Assembly: GCA_947178455.1 (NCBI GenBank)
Contig: CAMWYI010000002.1
Span: 1 to 43,561, forward strand
DNA length: 43,561 nucleotides
Reading direction: 5' to 3'
Source of the DNA: an uncultured Alistipes sp.
Lineage (GTDB): Bacteria; Bacteroidota; Bacteroidia; Bacteroidales; Rikenellaceae
This document shows positions 1-9,680 of the stretch, in pieces. Position 1 is the stretch's first letter. The number at the start of each line of letters is the position of its first letter. A program made the position numbers and the translations under genes. The notes under the pieces are model-generated. The model was not told the origin of the DNA. It ran no database searches and saw nothing but the letters and a program-made list of their open reading frames with translations.

Positions 1-2
1 CC

Positions 3-890
3 CGTCCGTCGATGGGTAAAACGGCCTTCGTCCTCTCGATGGCCCGCAACATGGCTGTCGACCACGAACAGGGCGTGGCGTTCTTCTCGCTCGAAATGTC
101 GGCCGTGCAGCTGATGATGCGTCTGATTATCGCCGAAACGGGCTTGGCGGGCAACGACGTGAAGTCGGGACGCCTCACGCCCGAACAATGGCGCCACTTG
201 GAGTCGGCCACCAAACCCCTCGCGACGGCCCCGCTCTTCATCGACGATACACCGGCGCTGTCGGTCTTCGAGTTCCGCTCGAAAGCCCGCCGGCTGAAAA
301 TCCACAACGACATCAAAATCATCGTCATCGACTACTTGCAGCTGATGACCGGCAATCAGGACTCGAAAGGCAACCGCGAACAGGAGGTGGCGTTCATCTC
401 GCGCACGCTCAAAGCCATTGCCAAAGAGTTGAACGTGCCGATTATCGCGCTGTCGCAGTTGAGCCGTGCAACCGAAATGCGCGGCGGGTCGAAGCGTCCG
501 CAGCTCTCCGACCTGCGCGAATCGGGTGCCATAGAGCAGGATGCCGACATCGTGGCATTCATCCACCGCCCCGAATACTACGGCATCAATCAAGACGAAA
601 ACGGCATGCCGACGGCCGGACTGGCCGAAATCATCATCGCCAAGCATCGTAACGGTGCGGTGTGCGACGTCAACCTGCGCTTCTTGAAAGAGCAGGCGCG
701 CTTCACCGACATGGACGACACGATGCTGCCGCCCGGGCAGGCGCTCGAAAGCCAGCAGGCCTACGACGACTATGCGAGCGGCTCGAACGGTGCGACCCCG
801 CTGCCAACCGGAAGTGCGCTCGGCGCGGCGGTAGGCAACGAGTTCGACCCCAACCGTTCGCGCAACCTCGACGACGAAGCGCCGTTTTAA
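3..890 (+). CDS. dnaB: Replicative DNA helicase DnaB, C-terminal part (5' truncated by window)
   Basis: Frame open to window start; RPSMGKTAF Walker A, IIVIDYLQLM Walker B, SQLSRATEMRGGSKRPQLSDLRESGAIEQDAD motif typical of DnaB RecA-like domain. Confidence 0.97.
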   Translation, partial: RPSMGKTAFVLSMARNMAVDHEQGVAFFSLEMSAVQLMMRLIIAETGLAGNDVKSGRLTPEQWRHLESATKPLATAPLFIDDTPALSVFEFRSKARRLKIHNDIKIIVIDYLQLMTGNQDSKGNREQEVAFISRTLKAIAKELNVPIIALSQLSRATEMRGGSKRPQLSDLRESGAIEQDADIVAFIHRPEYYGINQDENGMPTAGLAEIIIAKHRNGAVCDVNLRFLKEQARFTDMDDTMLPPGQALESQQAYDDYASGSNGATPLPTGSALGAAVGNEFDPNRSRNLDDEAPF

Positions 891-968
891 TTTCGATGCA
901 CCGACCGGCATGCTCCCGCCAAAAGCGACCGTAGAAACCAGCAACAGCATTACCACCCATTAATAAAA

Positions 969-2513
969 ATGTTCGTAGCCGTCCATACCGCGACCGTCGC
1001 CGGCATCGACGCCGTCGAAGTGACCGTCGAGGTCAACATCACGGGCGGTGGATTGGGGCTTTACCTCGTCGGATTGCCCGACAGCGCGGTCAAGGAGAGC
1101 GAACAGCGCATTCGGGCGGCGTTCGAGAACTCGGGCGAACGGATGACTGCCCGCAACGTGGTCGTGAACCTCGCACCGGCGGCCCTGCGCAAAGAGGGCG
1201 CGGCGTTCGACCTGCCGATTGCCGTCGGGATTCTCGCCGCAATGGAACGCGTGGAACCCTCCGCACTCGAAGGGACGATGTTCACCGGCGAATTGTCGCT
1301 CGACGGGTCGGTGCGGCCCGTGCCGGGCGTGTTGCCGATGACGGTGCTGGCTCGGCGCAAGGGATTGCGCCGCATCGTGCTCGCTCCCGAAAACGCCGCC
1401 GAAGCCGCTATCGTCGAGGGTATCGAGGTGATTCCGGTGGCGAATCTGCGCCAGCTGCTGGCGTGGCTCGGCGGCACGGAGACCGTCGAACCGGCCCGAC
1501 CGGCCGACCGCGAACCGTTCGAGGTGTCGTCGGGCCGCTACGACGAGGATTTCGCCGATGTCAAAGGGCAGGAACACGTCAAACGGGCACTGGAAATCGC
1601 CGCAGCGGGCGGCCACAACGTGCTGCTCATCGGGGCGCCCGGTTCGGGCAAGACCATGCTGGCGCGCCGCATACCGACCATTCTACCGCCGTTGACGCAC
1701 GACGAAGCGCTGGAAACGACCAAAATACACTCCGTCGCAGGCAAGACGGGCGTCGCTGGCGGGCTGATGACCCGCCGGCCATTCCGTGCGCCGCACCACC
1801 TCACGTCGCAGGCGGCTATCGTGGGCGGCGGGCAGTCGCCCTGTCCGGGCGAGGTGTCGCTGGCCCACAACGGCGTGCTGTTTCTCGACGAACTGCCCGA
1901 ATTCGGGCGCAATGTGCTGGAAGTCCTGCGCCAGCCGTTGGAAGACAAGCGCATCACCGTCTCGCGGGCGCGGTACAGCGTCGAATATCCGGCCAACTTC
2001 ATGCTGGTGGCGGCGATGAACCCCTGTCCGTGCGGCTACTACAACCACCCGACGCACGAATGCTCGTGCGCGCCGGGTGCCGTGCATCGCTACATGAACC
2101 GGATTTCGGGGCCGCTGATGGACCGTATCGACCTGCACGTCGAGGTCACGCCCGTGCCGCCGTCGCTGCTGGCCGACGGTGCTCCGGCGGGCGAGTCGAG
2201 CGCAGCGGTGCGCGAACGGGTCATCCGTGCGCGGGCCGTGCAGGCCGAGCGTTTTCGGGCAATCGAGGGCGTGTACACCAACGCCATGATGAATGCGGCC
2301 CTGCTGCGCGAACACTGCCGACCGGACGACGAAGCGGCTGCGATGCTCGAAACGGCGATGATACGGCTGTCGCTTTCGGCACGTGCCTACGACCGCATTC
2401 TGAAAGTGGCCCGAACGATTGCCGATTTGGCGGGACGCGAACGAATCGCCCGCGCGGATGTGGCCGAAGCTATCGGCTACCGTTCGCTCGACCGCGGCAC
2501 ATGGGGCAGATAA
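969..2513 (+). CDS. comM: YifB/ComM-family Mg-chelatase-like AAA+ ATPase
   Basis: 514 aa; N-terminal Lon-protease-like ChlI fold, GAPGSGKTMLARR Walker A, LFLDELPEF Walker B, MNPCPCGYYNHPTHEC. Confidence 0.95.
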   Translation: MFVAVHTATVAGIDAVEVTVEVNITGGGLGLYLVGLPDSAVKESEQRIRAAFENSGERMTARNVVVNLAPAALRKEGAAFDLPIAVGILAAMERVEPSALEGTMFTGELSLDGSVRPVPGVLPMTVLARRKGLRRIVLAPENAAEAAIVEGIEVIPVANLRQLLAWLGGTETVEPARPADREPFEVSSGRYDEDFADVKGQEHVKRALEIAAAGGHNVLLIGAPGSGKTMLARRIPTILPPLTHDEALETTKIHSVAGKTGVAGGLMTRRPFRAPHHLTSQAAIVGGGQSPCPGEVSLAHNGVLFLDELPEFGRNVLEVLRQPLEDKRITVSRARYSVEYPANFMLVAAMNPCPCGYYNHPTHECSCAPGAVHRYMNRISGPLMDRIDLHVEVTPVPPSLLADGAPAGESSAAVRERVIRARAVQAERFRAIEGVYTNAMMNAALLREHCRPDDEAAAMLETAMIRLSLSARAYDRILKVARTIADLAGRERIARADVAEAIGYRSLDRGTWGR

Positions 2514-2559
2514 GATAGGATTTGCACGGGTCGCCTTACGACCCGACTGAATAAAAACA

Positions 2560-3669
2560 ATGAATTGCGAAGTGAAAAAAGTGATTCTTTCGGGCGGCGG
2601 CACCGGCGGACATATCTATCCGGCCGTCGCGGTCGCCGAAGCGCTGAAACGACGGCTCGGCGACGAAGTGGAGGTGCTCTTCGTCGGAGCCGAAGGCAAA
2701 ATGGAGATGGAAAAAGTCCCGGCACTGGGCTACCGCATCGTGGGACTGCCCATCGCAGGATTGCAGCGCCGGTTGGAGTGGCGCAACCTGCTGGTGCCGT
2801 TCAAGGTGCTGCGCAGCATCCGGCTGGCCCGCAAAACCATTCGCCGGTTCGGCGCCGATGTCGTCGTCGGGTTCGGCGGCTATGCCAGTGCGCCGGTGCT
2901 GTGGGCCGCACAACGCATGGGGGTGCCGACCGTGATTCAGGAACAGAACTCCTATGCAGGCGTGACGAACAAAATTTTGGCGAAACGGACCAAACGCATC
3001 TGCACCGCCTACGAGGGTATGGAACGCTTCTTCCCGCAGGAGAAAATCGTGCTGACGGGCAATCCGCTGCGCGGCCATTTTTCCAAAGAGGGGGTTGCGA
3101 AACCCGACGCGCTTGCGTATTATGGCTTCACGGCCGAAATGCCGGTGATATTGGTGGTCGGGGGTTCGCTCGGCACCCGCTCGCTCAACGAAATGATGAA
3201 AGCGTGGTTGCTCCGCACGGGCGGCACGGCACCGGTGCAGGTCATTTGGCAGACGGGCAAATACTATGAACGCGAGATGCAGGATTTTCTGCGCGAACAT
3301 CCCGCCGCACACGTTTGGCAGGGGGCGTTCATCGAACGCATGGACATGGCCTATGCGGCGGCCGACGTGGTCGTGTCGCGCAGCGGGGCCGGTACTGTTT
3401 CGGAACTTTGTTTGGTGGCGAAACCGGTGGTATTCGTACCCTCGCCCAACGTGGCCGAAGACCACCAGACCAAAAACGCACAGGCACTGGCGTCGAAAGG
3501 CGCGGCGGTGCTGGTGCCCGACAGCGAGTGCCGCACGCAGGCAATGGAGCGTGCGCTGGCGCTGGCGGCCGACCGGCAGGCATTGGAGGCGATGAGCCGC
3601 AACCTCGAAGCGCTGGCCCGCCCCGACGCAGCGGAACGAATCGTGGACGAAATCATCGGACTGAAATGA
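2560..3669 (+). CDS. murG: UDP-N-acetylglucosamine--N-acetylmuramyl-(pentapeptide) pyrophosphoryl-undecaprenol N-acetylglucosamine transferase
   Basis: GGGTGGHIYPAVAVAEAL N-terminus, VGFGGYASAPVLWAA, QEQNSYAGVTNK, SRSGAGTVSEL motifs. Confidence 0.97.
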   Translation: MNCEVKKVILSGGGTGGHIYPAVAVAEALKRRLGDEVEVLFVGAEGKMEMEKVPALGYRIVGLPIAGLQRRLEWRNLLVPFKVLRSIRLARKTIRRFGADVVVGFGGYASAPVLWAAQRMGVPTVIQEQNSYAGVTNKILAKRTKRICTAYEGMERFFPQEKIVLTGNPLRGHFSKEGVAKPDALAYYGFTAEMPVILVVGGSLGTRSLNEMMKAWLLRTGGTAPVQVIWQTGKYYEREMQDFLREHPAAHVWQGAFIERMDMAYAAADVVVSRSGAGTVSELCLVAKPVVFVPSPNVAEDHQTKNAQALASKGAAVLVPDSECRTQAMERALALAADRQALEAMSRNLEALARPDAAERIVDEIIGLK

Positions 3670-5045
3670 AAAAACAAAACGTTTACTTCATCGGCATCGG
3701 CGGCATCGGCATGAGCGCACTGGCGCGCTATTTCCGCCACGAAGGCCGCGAGGTCGCCGGTTACGACCGCACCTGCTCGCCGCTCACCGAAGCCTTGGAG
3801 CGCGAGGGCATCGCCGTCCACTACGACGACGATGTGGAGCAGATTCCCGCCCCGTTCCGCAATCCCGCCGACACGGTCGTGGTCTACACACCCGCCGTGC
3901 CGAGCGACCACAGCGAATACCGCTATTTTATCGAAAACGGTTTTACGGTCGAGAAACGGTCGCAGATGCTGGGCCACCTGACCGAAGGCAAATACACGAT
4001 GGCCGTCGCGGGCACGCACGGCAAAACCACGACGTCGACCCTCGTCGCATGGCTCAATCGCGGCTTGACGGGCGGCGGTTCGGCCTTTTTGGGCGGCATC
4101 TCCAAGAACTTCGCCAGCAACCTCGTGCTGGGCGACGGGCCGCGTCTGGCCGTCGAGGCCGACGAGTTCGACCGCTCGTTCCTGCGGTTGTATCCCGACG
4201 TGGCCGTCGTCACGTCGGCCGACGCCGACCACCTCGACATCTACGGCACCCACGAAGCAGTGAAAGAGGCCTTTTCGCAATTCGTCGGGCAAATCCGGCC
4301 CGGCGGCGCGCTGGTGCTGAAACAGGGCGTCGACATTCGGGTCGACAATCCCGACATCACGGTCTACCGCTACTCCTACGACGAGCCGTGCGATTTCTAC
4401 GCCCGCAACGTGCGGTTGCAGGAGGGAGGTTACTACCGTTATGACCTTGTGACACCCGACGGCACGATTGCCGACTGCACGCTGGGCATTCCGGGCTGGA
4501 TCAACATCGAAAATTCGGTCGCCGCCGTCGCCGCCGCATGGTGTGCCGCGAAACACGAGGGCACGCCGCTCGACGCGGAGAAGCTGCGCGAGGCGCTGGC
4601 TTCGTTCGCGGGCGTGAAACGGCGGTTCGAGTTCTACGTCAATACCCCGACGCAGGTCTACATGGACGATTATGCGCATCATCCGCGCGAGTTGGCGGCG
4701 ACGCTCGCGTCGGTGCGCAAGATGTTCCCCGGACGGCGCATTACGGCGCTTTTCCAACCCCACCTCTACACCCGCACGCGCGACCTGTACCCCGAATTCG
4801 CCGAAGCCCTTTCGCTGGCCGACGAAGCGGTGCTGCTGCCCATCTATCCGGCACGCGAGGAGCCTATCGCGGGCATCACGTCGGAAATCATCGCCGACCG
4901 TATCACGGTGCCCTGCCGCATCGTGCCGCGCGAACGACTGGTCGAAACGGTCGCCGCCATGCCGACCGACGTCGTAATCAGCTTCGGCGCAGGCAATATC
5001 GACGCCTGCTGCGAAGCGCTGGCCGAACAATTGCAAAAGAAATAG
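3666..5045 (+). CDS. murC: UDP-N-acetylmuramate--L-alanine ligase
   Basis: ATG at 3666 overlaps murG stop (ATGA); YFIGIGGIGMSALARYF, AVAGTHGKTTTSTLVAW, VEADEFDRSFL, DDYAHHPREL motifs. ORF track start 3315 is an upstream in-frame extension. Confidence 0.97.
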   Translation: MKKQNVYFIGIGGIGMSALARYFRHEGREVAGYDRTCSPLTEALEREGIAVHYDDDVEQIPAPFRNPADTVVVYTPAVPSDHSEYRYFIENGFTVEKRSQMLGHLTEGKYTMAVAGTHGKTTTSTLVAWLNRGLTGGGSAFLGGISKNFASNLVLGDGPRLAVEADEFDRSFLRLYPDVAVVTSADADHLDIYGTHEAVKEAFSQFVGQIRPGGALVLKQGVDIRVDNPDITVYRYSYDEPCDFYARNVRLQEGGYYRYDLVTPDGTIADCTLGIPGWINIENSVAAVAAAWCAAKHEGTPLDAEKLREALASFAGVKRRFEFYVNTPTQVYMDDYAHHPRELAATLASVRKMFPGRRITALFQPHLYTRTRDLYPEFAEALSLADEAVLLPIYPAREEPIAGITSEIIADRITVPCRIVPRERLVETVAAMPTDVVISFGAGNIDACCEALAEQLQKK

Positions 5046-5054
5046 GATAAAACG

Positions 5055-6152
5055 ATGCGACCCGCTGTGAAATATACGCTGCTGACGCTTCTTTGGGGAG
5101 CGGTGGGGGCGTATGTCTATTGGGCGGCGCATGCGGCGAGGAGCGGACGCAGCACGCGGACGGTCGAACGGCTGGAAATCGATATCGTAGACAGCACCTC
5201 GCAAGGGCATCTGGTCTCGTCGGCCGAAGTGCGCAAATGGCTGGCAACCGAAGGCATCGAACCGGTCGGCAAAGCGGCCAAAGAGGTCGATTTGACGGCT
5301 ATCGAACGACTCATCGCCCGCAACGGATTCGTCGAACGGGCTGCGGCCTACATCACGCGAAGCGGCGAACTGCACATCGACATCCGGCAGCGCAAACCCC
5401 TTCTGCGGCTGCTCACGGGCGACGAAAACAGCTACGTCACCGCTTCGGGGTTCGTTTTCGCGGCCCCGCGCGCCTCGTCGCGTTACGTTCCGGTCGTCAC
5501 GGGAAGCTACCGGCCGCCCTTTCCGTCGGGCTACACGGGCGACGTATGGGCCTGCATGGAAGCCGAAAACCGCCGCATCGAAGCGGAAATCGCAGCGCTC
5601 GAAGCGGAAAAACTGCCCGTCCACCGCGAGGAACGCGACGACTACCGCAGCTGGCTCGAAGCCCGCCGCACCGGCGTGAAGTGGTGGTGGAAGTATTTGG
5701 ACGACGATGCAGAGTATGCCGCCCGCCTCGACCGGCTGCGCACCGAGAAGCAACGCCTGCACCGCGAGTACCGTTATCGGGCGCATCTGCGGCAGCAACG
5801 GCTCGACCGCATCGAAGCCCGACAGGAGGAGAAACGCCGCGAACAAAAAAAATTGACGAAAAACTACGAAGATTTCCTGAAACTCCTTACCTTTGTGAGG
5901 TCGGTCGAGGCCGACGACTTTTGGAGCGCCGAAATCGTGCAAATCGTCGCCCGCACCTCCCCGAGCGGAGCGCTGGAAATCGACCTGATTCCACGCAGCG
6001 GAGAACATCGCATCCGGTTCGGCCGGTTGGAGCGGACGGACGAGAAACTCGACAAGTCGTTGCGATTCTATCGCAAGGGCCTTTCGCATATCGGTTGGGA
6101 GCGCTGCCGAACGGTCGATGTCCGCTACCGCGATCAGGTGGTGTGCCGCTGA
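5055..6152 (+). CDS. ftsQ: Cell division protein FtsQ with a long charged insertion
   Basis: Position between murC and ftsA; N-terminal TM, POTRA-like region, C-terminal DDFWSAEIVQI...EIDLIPRSGEHRIRFGRLE...FYRKGL...GW...VDVRYRDQVVC typical of Bacteroidetes FtsQ. Confidence 0.88.
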   Translation: MRPAVKYTLLTLLWGAVGAYVYWAAHAARSGRSTRTVERLEIDIVDSTSQGHLVSSAEVRKWLATEGIEPVGKAAKEVDLTAIERLIARNGFVERAAAYITRSGELHIDIRQRKPLLRLLTGDENSYVTASGFVFAAPRASSRYVPVVTGSYRPPFPSGYTGDVWACMEAENRRIEAEIAALEAEKLPVHREERDDYRSWLEARRTGVKWWWKYLDDDAEYAARLDRLRTEKQRLHREYRYRAHLRQQRLDRIEARQEEKRREQKKLTKNYEDFLKLLTFVRSVEADDFWSAEIVQIVARTSPSGALEIDLIPRSGEHRIRFGRLERTDEKLDKSLRFYRKGLSHIGWERCRTVDVRYRDQVVCR

Positions 6153-6250
6153 CGACCGTACTGGAATTGAAAACATTGGATTATTGACAATAGCATAAAA
6201 TACCGAATGTATTTCCGTTGCGGACGGATACACCCTATCAAGCAGCTATC

Positions 6251-8242
6251 GTGGAAAGAAAGAACTATGTAATCGCCGTCGATTTGGGTTCGACCAACGT
6301 TACGGCGGCCGTCGCCGAGAAACTGGACGACGGCTCGCTCGGTATCGTCCATGTCGTCCGAAAACCGGCCGAGGGGGTCAATGCCGGTCAGATCGAAAAC
6401 AGCGAACTGGCAGGCAACGCCATCCATGCCGCTATCGAGGAGATCGAAACCGCGCTGGGCTGCCGCATCACGGAGGTCTATGCCGGCATTTCGGGCGATT
6501 TCGTCCGTTGCGCCTGCTACACCGACCACGTCTACATCGGCAATCCGCACGACGGCGTGAGCCAAGCCGACGTCGATTCGCTCTACTCGCGCATGCGCAA
6601 CGTGCAGGCTCCCGAAGGCGAAACCATCATGGAACGCATCGCCCAAAACTGGATCGTCGACGGCAACCGCGAGGTGCGCAATCCGGTCGGTTCGTTCGGC
6701 AAGACGCTCTCGGCGACGTTCAACTTCATCCTCTGCGACACGACCCCCCTGCAACGGTTGGAGATGGTCTTCAAACGGCACGGAATCACGATCAAGGGTA
6801 TCTTCCCGTCCGTGCTCGCCACGCCCGAAGCGGTGCTTTCGCCCGACGAAAAGGCCGACGGCGTAGCGGTCATCGACATCGGCGGCGGCGTGACCGACGT
6901 CACGGTCTACTACCGCAACGTGGTGCGCTACGTGGCCTCGATTCCGATGGGAGCGGCGGCCATCAACCACGACATCCGCACGCTGGGCGTCCCCGAAAAG
7001 TACGTCGAGCTGCTCAAACTCGAAAAAGGCTCCGCCGTCGCGGAACTCGCCCCCGACACGCTCGTGAAGGTGCCGGGCCGCATTCCGCGCGAGGAGAAAC
7101 AGATTCTGAAACGCAATCTGGCCACCGTCATCGAAGCCCGTGCGACGGACATCGCCGAATACGTGATGCAGGAGCTCAACGATTCGCACTACCTGTCGAA
7201 ATTGAGCTACGGCATCGTGCTGACCGGCGCGTCGGCCATGCTCAAAGACCTCGACACGCTCTTCAACCGCATCTCGAAGATGGAGGTGCGCGTCGCGGCT
7301 CCCGATACGGGCCTTACGGAGGATTCGTTGGATTTGGTCAACAGTCCGGCCTATGCGACGATTACGGGTCTGCTGTTGCTCGGCGCCGAGCAGGGCACTT
7401 CGAGCCTGATTATCGAAAACGAGCCCGTGCGGCGGGTTCCCGAACCCGAAATTCCGGCCGAACCGGCCGAGCAGCCGCCCGTCGCGGAACCGAAACCTTC
7501 GGTCGCTCCGGCACCGGCCCCCACGCCCGCACCGGCTGCGCCCCGTCCCCGAACGGCAGCCGCGCAGAGTGTCCGCACTCCTGCCGCAACGCCTCAACCG
7601 ACGGGCACCGTACCTCCTGCGCGGACACCCCGTCCGACCGTTCCGCCGGTCCGGCCGGCCACCAACCGCGTGCAACCGTCCGATGACGAAGAAAATACGC
7701 CGCTGCCGGATCCGCAATCGTTCCGTCACGTGCCGCCGCGAAAACCCGCGTCGGCAACACCCGTGACGCCGCCGCCGGCCCCGACGCCTGCGCCTGCGCC
7801 GTCTGCTCCGGCACCCGAAGCGTCCGAAGCGCCCCGCACGATAGGCACGGCCGCACAACGGCCCCGAACCCGAACGCTCGCCGACATCTACCGCGAGCGG
7901 TTGGAACAGCAGCAGGCCGCGCAACCGACGCCGCCCGCCGAACCGGCCCAACCGCAACCCGACGAAGCACCCCGTTTCGTCCGGCCGCAGGCCCCCGCAG
8001 CAGAACCGGAAGCACCGGCACAGCCGATGCCTTCGATGCCGGAACCGGAATCGGAAACGGCGGAACCCCGATTCTATCCGCCCCGCCCGCAGACGGAGCC
8101 GACCCCCGACCCCGAAGCGGACGAACGGGTCGAAGCCCAAGCCAAACGGATGAAAAGCCGCATCTCCAAGTTCTTCGGCAAAATCAACAACCAGTGGGAC
8201 AAAGGCTCGCTGGGAGACCTGCCCGACGATACCGAGATATGA
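6251..8242 (+). CDS. ftsA: Cell division protein FtsA with long Pro/Ala-rich C-terminal linker
   Basis: VERKNYVIAVDLGSTNVTAAVAE, VAVIDIGGGVTDVTVYY, IVLTGASAMLKDL actin-fold motifs; GTG at 6251 is a more plausible start than the TTG at 6218 in the ORF track. Confidence 0.95.
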   Translation: MERKNYVIAVDLGSTNVTAAVAEKLDDGSLGIVHVVRKPAEGVNAGQIENSELAGNAIHAAIEEIETALGCRITEVYAGISGDFVRCACYTDHVYIGNPHDGVSQADVDSLYSRMRNVQAPEGETIMERIAQNWIVDGNREVRNPVGSFGKTLSATFNFILCDTTPLQRLEMVFKRHGITIKGIFPSVLATPEAVLSPDEKADGVAVIDIGGGVTDVTVYYRNVVRYVASIPMGAAAINHDIRTLGVPEKYVELLKLEKGSAVAELAPDTLVKVPGRIPREEKQILKRNLATVIEARATDIAEYVMQELNDSHYLSKLSYGIVLTGASAMLKDLDTLFNRISKMEVRVAAPDTGLTEDSLDLVNSPAYATITGLLLLGAEQGTSSLIIENEPVRRVPEPEIPAEPAEQPPVAEPKPSVAPAPAPTPAPAAPRPRTAAAQSVRTPAATPQPTGTVPPARTPRPTVPPVRPATNRVQPSDDEENTPLPDPQSFRHVPPRKPASATPVTPPPAPTPAPAPSAPAPEASEAPRTIGTAAQRPRTRTLADIYRERLEQQQAAQPTPPAEPAQPQPDEAPRFVRPQAPAAEPEAPAQPMPSMPEPESETAEPRFYPPRPQTEPTPDPEADERVEAQAKRMKSRISKFFGKINNQWDKGSLGDLPDDTEI

Positions 8243-8345
8243 TGCAAACGCGCAGGGCGTGATTCGCGACACATCCGCGTGAACGGGCCCGCCGCAAACA
8301 CGAACAGACAAGCCAGCGAAGCTGCTTTTTAAGAAACGATAAGCT

Positions 8346-9671
8346 ATGACAGACGAATTGATGTCGGAGGTGAAAGTGACGCCCGATGTAGGTTCCTACA
8401 TTACCGTCATGGGCGTCGGCGGAGCCGGAGGCAATGCCGTGAACCACATGTGGGAGCTGGGAATCCACGGCGTGAACTTCATGGTCTGCAACACCGACCA
8501 GCAGGCACTCGACCAAAGCCCCGTGCCCACGAAAATCTGTCTGGGCAAAAAGGGGCTCGGCGCAGGCAACGTCCCCGAAAACGGACGCGCGGCCGCCGTC
8601 GAATCGCTGCCCGAAATCCGGGCCCGACTGGAAGAGACCGGTACGAAGATGATTTTCATCACGGCCGGAATGGGCGGCGGCACGGGTACGGGCGCTTCGC
8701 CGGTCATCGCCAAACTGGCCCGCGAAATGGGGCTGCTGACCGTGGCTATCGTCACGTCGCCGCTGGCCGTCGAGGGACTGATTCGTTACGACCAAGCCCT
8801 GCGCGGCATCGAGGAGCTGCGCAAGCACATCGACGCCGTACTCATCATCAACAACGACAGCATACTGGAAATCTACGGCGACCTTTCGTTGGGCGATGCG
8901 TTCCGCAAGGCCGACGACATCTTGGCTTCGGCCGCCAAAGGCATCTCCGAAATCATCACGGTCAAGAGCGATTTGGTCAACGTCGACTTCGCCGATGTGT
9001 CAAACGTCATGCACAATCAGGGCCGCATCCACATGGCCGTCGCGACGGCCGACGGCGAAAACCGTGCGAAAAAAGCGGCCGAGGCGTCGCTGCATTCGCC
9101 GCTGCTCGACCACAACCAAATCGCGGGTGCGAAAAACATTCTGCTGCATATCTCCGTCGCCAACCCCAGCGAACTGAAAGCGTCGGAGGTCATGTCGATT
9201 TTGGAATACATCCAGTCGCACGCCACCGTCAAAGACGGCAACGGCGTGATACACAACGCCAACGTCATTTGGGGTACGAGCCAAAACCCGAAACTGGGCG
9301 ACGCTATCCAGCTGATGATCGTAGCGACGGGTTTCGACGAAGATCCGGCCCAGCCTATCGCGCCGACGAACCGCAAAATCATCGCGCCGGCCGAATCGGA
9401 GGCCGCCCCGATGGTCGACGTACCCAATCCGCTGGAACCCAAGAAACAACGCCCCATCGTTCCGTTCCAGACGGAGCCTATCGTGCTGGGCCAGAAATCG
9501 ACCCGCTACAAGGACATCAACCGCGTGAAATCCACGCCCGCCTACCAGACGCGCAACTCGAAATTCGTCGTCCAAGTGCCGGGCACCCAGAAAGAGACCA
9601 TGCAGGAAGCCCCCGACGAACCCCAAAAGAAATCCGCCGACGAATCGCAGCTTCCCTTTATGTCGAACTAA
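8346..9671 (+). CDS. ftsZ: Cell division protein FtsZ
   Basis: VMGVGGAGGNAVNHM, ITAGMGGGTGTGASPVIA tubulin signature, NNDSILEIYGD. Confidence 0.98.
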   Translation: MTDELMSEVKVTPDVGSYITVMGVGGAGGNAVNHMWELGIHGVNFMVCNTDQQALDQSPVPTKICLGKKGLGAGNVPENGRAAAVESLPEIRARLEETGTKMIFITAGMGGGTGTGASPVIAKLAREMGLLTVAIVTSPLAVEGLIRYDQALRGIEELRKHIDAVLIINNDSILEIYGDLSLGDAFRKADDILASAAKGISEIITVKSDLVNVDFADVSNVMHNQGRIHMAVATADGENRAKKAAEASLHSPLLDHNQIAGAKNILLHISVANPSELKASEVMSILEYIQSHATVKDGNGVIHNANVIWGTSQNPKLGDAIQLMIVATGFDEDPAQPIAPTNRKIIAPAESEAAPMVDVPNPLEPKKQRPIVPFQTEPIVLGQKSTRYKDINRVKSTPAYQTRNSKFVVQVPGTQKETMQEAPDEPQKKSADESQLPFMSN

Positions 9672-9680
9672 TCCGCCGCA

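Noticed and set aside
1463-2518. 351-aa + strand ORF overlapping comM in another frame
   Set aside because: Arg/Gly-rich alternate-frame artefact; comM frame has all AAA+ motifs
3351-6233. 960-aa minus-strand ORF antisense to murG/murC/ftsQ
   Set aside because: High-GC codon bias creates long antisense open frames; the translation is low-complexity R/A/D/H/F-rich with no motifs, while the + strand encodes clear orthologs
6134-8311. 725-aa minus-strand ORF antisense to ftsA
   Set aside because: Shadow ORF of ftsA; Gly/Arg-rich artefact with no family signature
9550-9671. FtsZ C-terminus looked atypical (ends SQLPFMSN)
   Set aside because: TPAYQTRNSKFVVQVPGT resembles the internal conserved motif seen in Bacteroidetes FtsZ, so not treated as unusual
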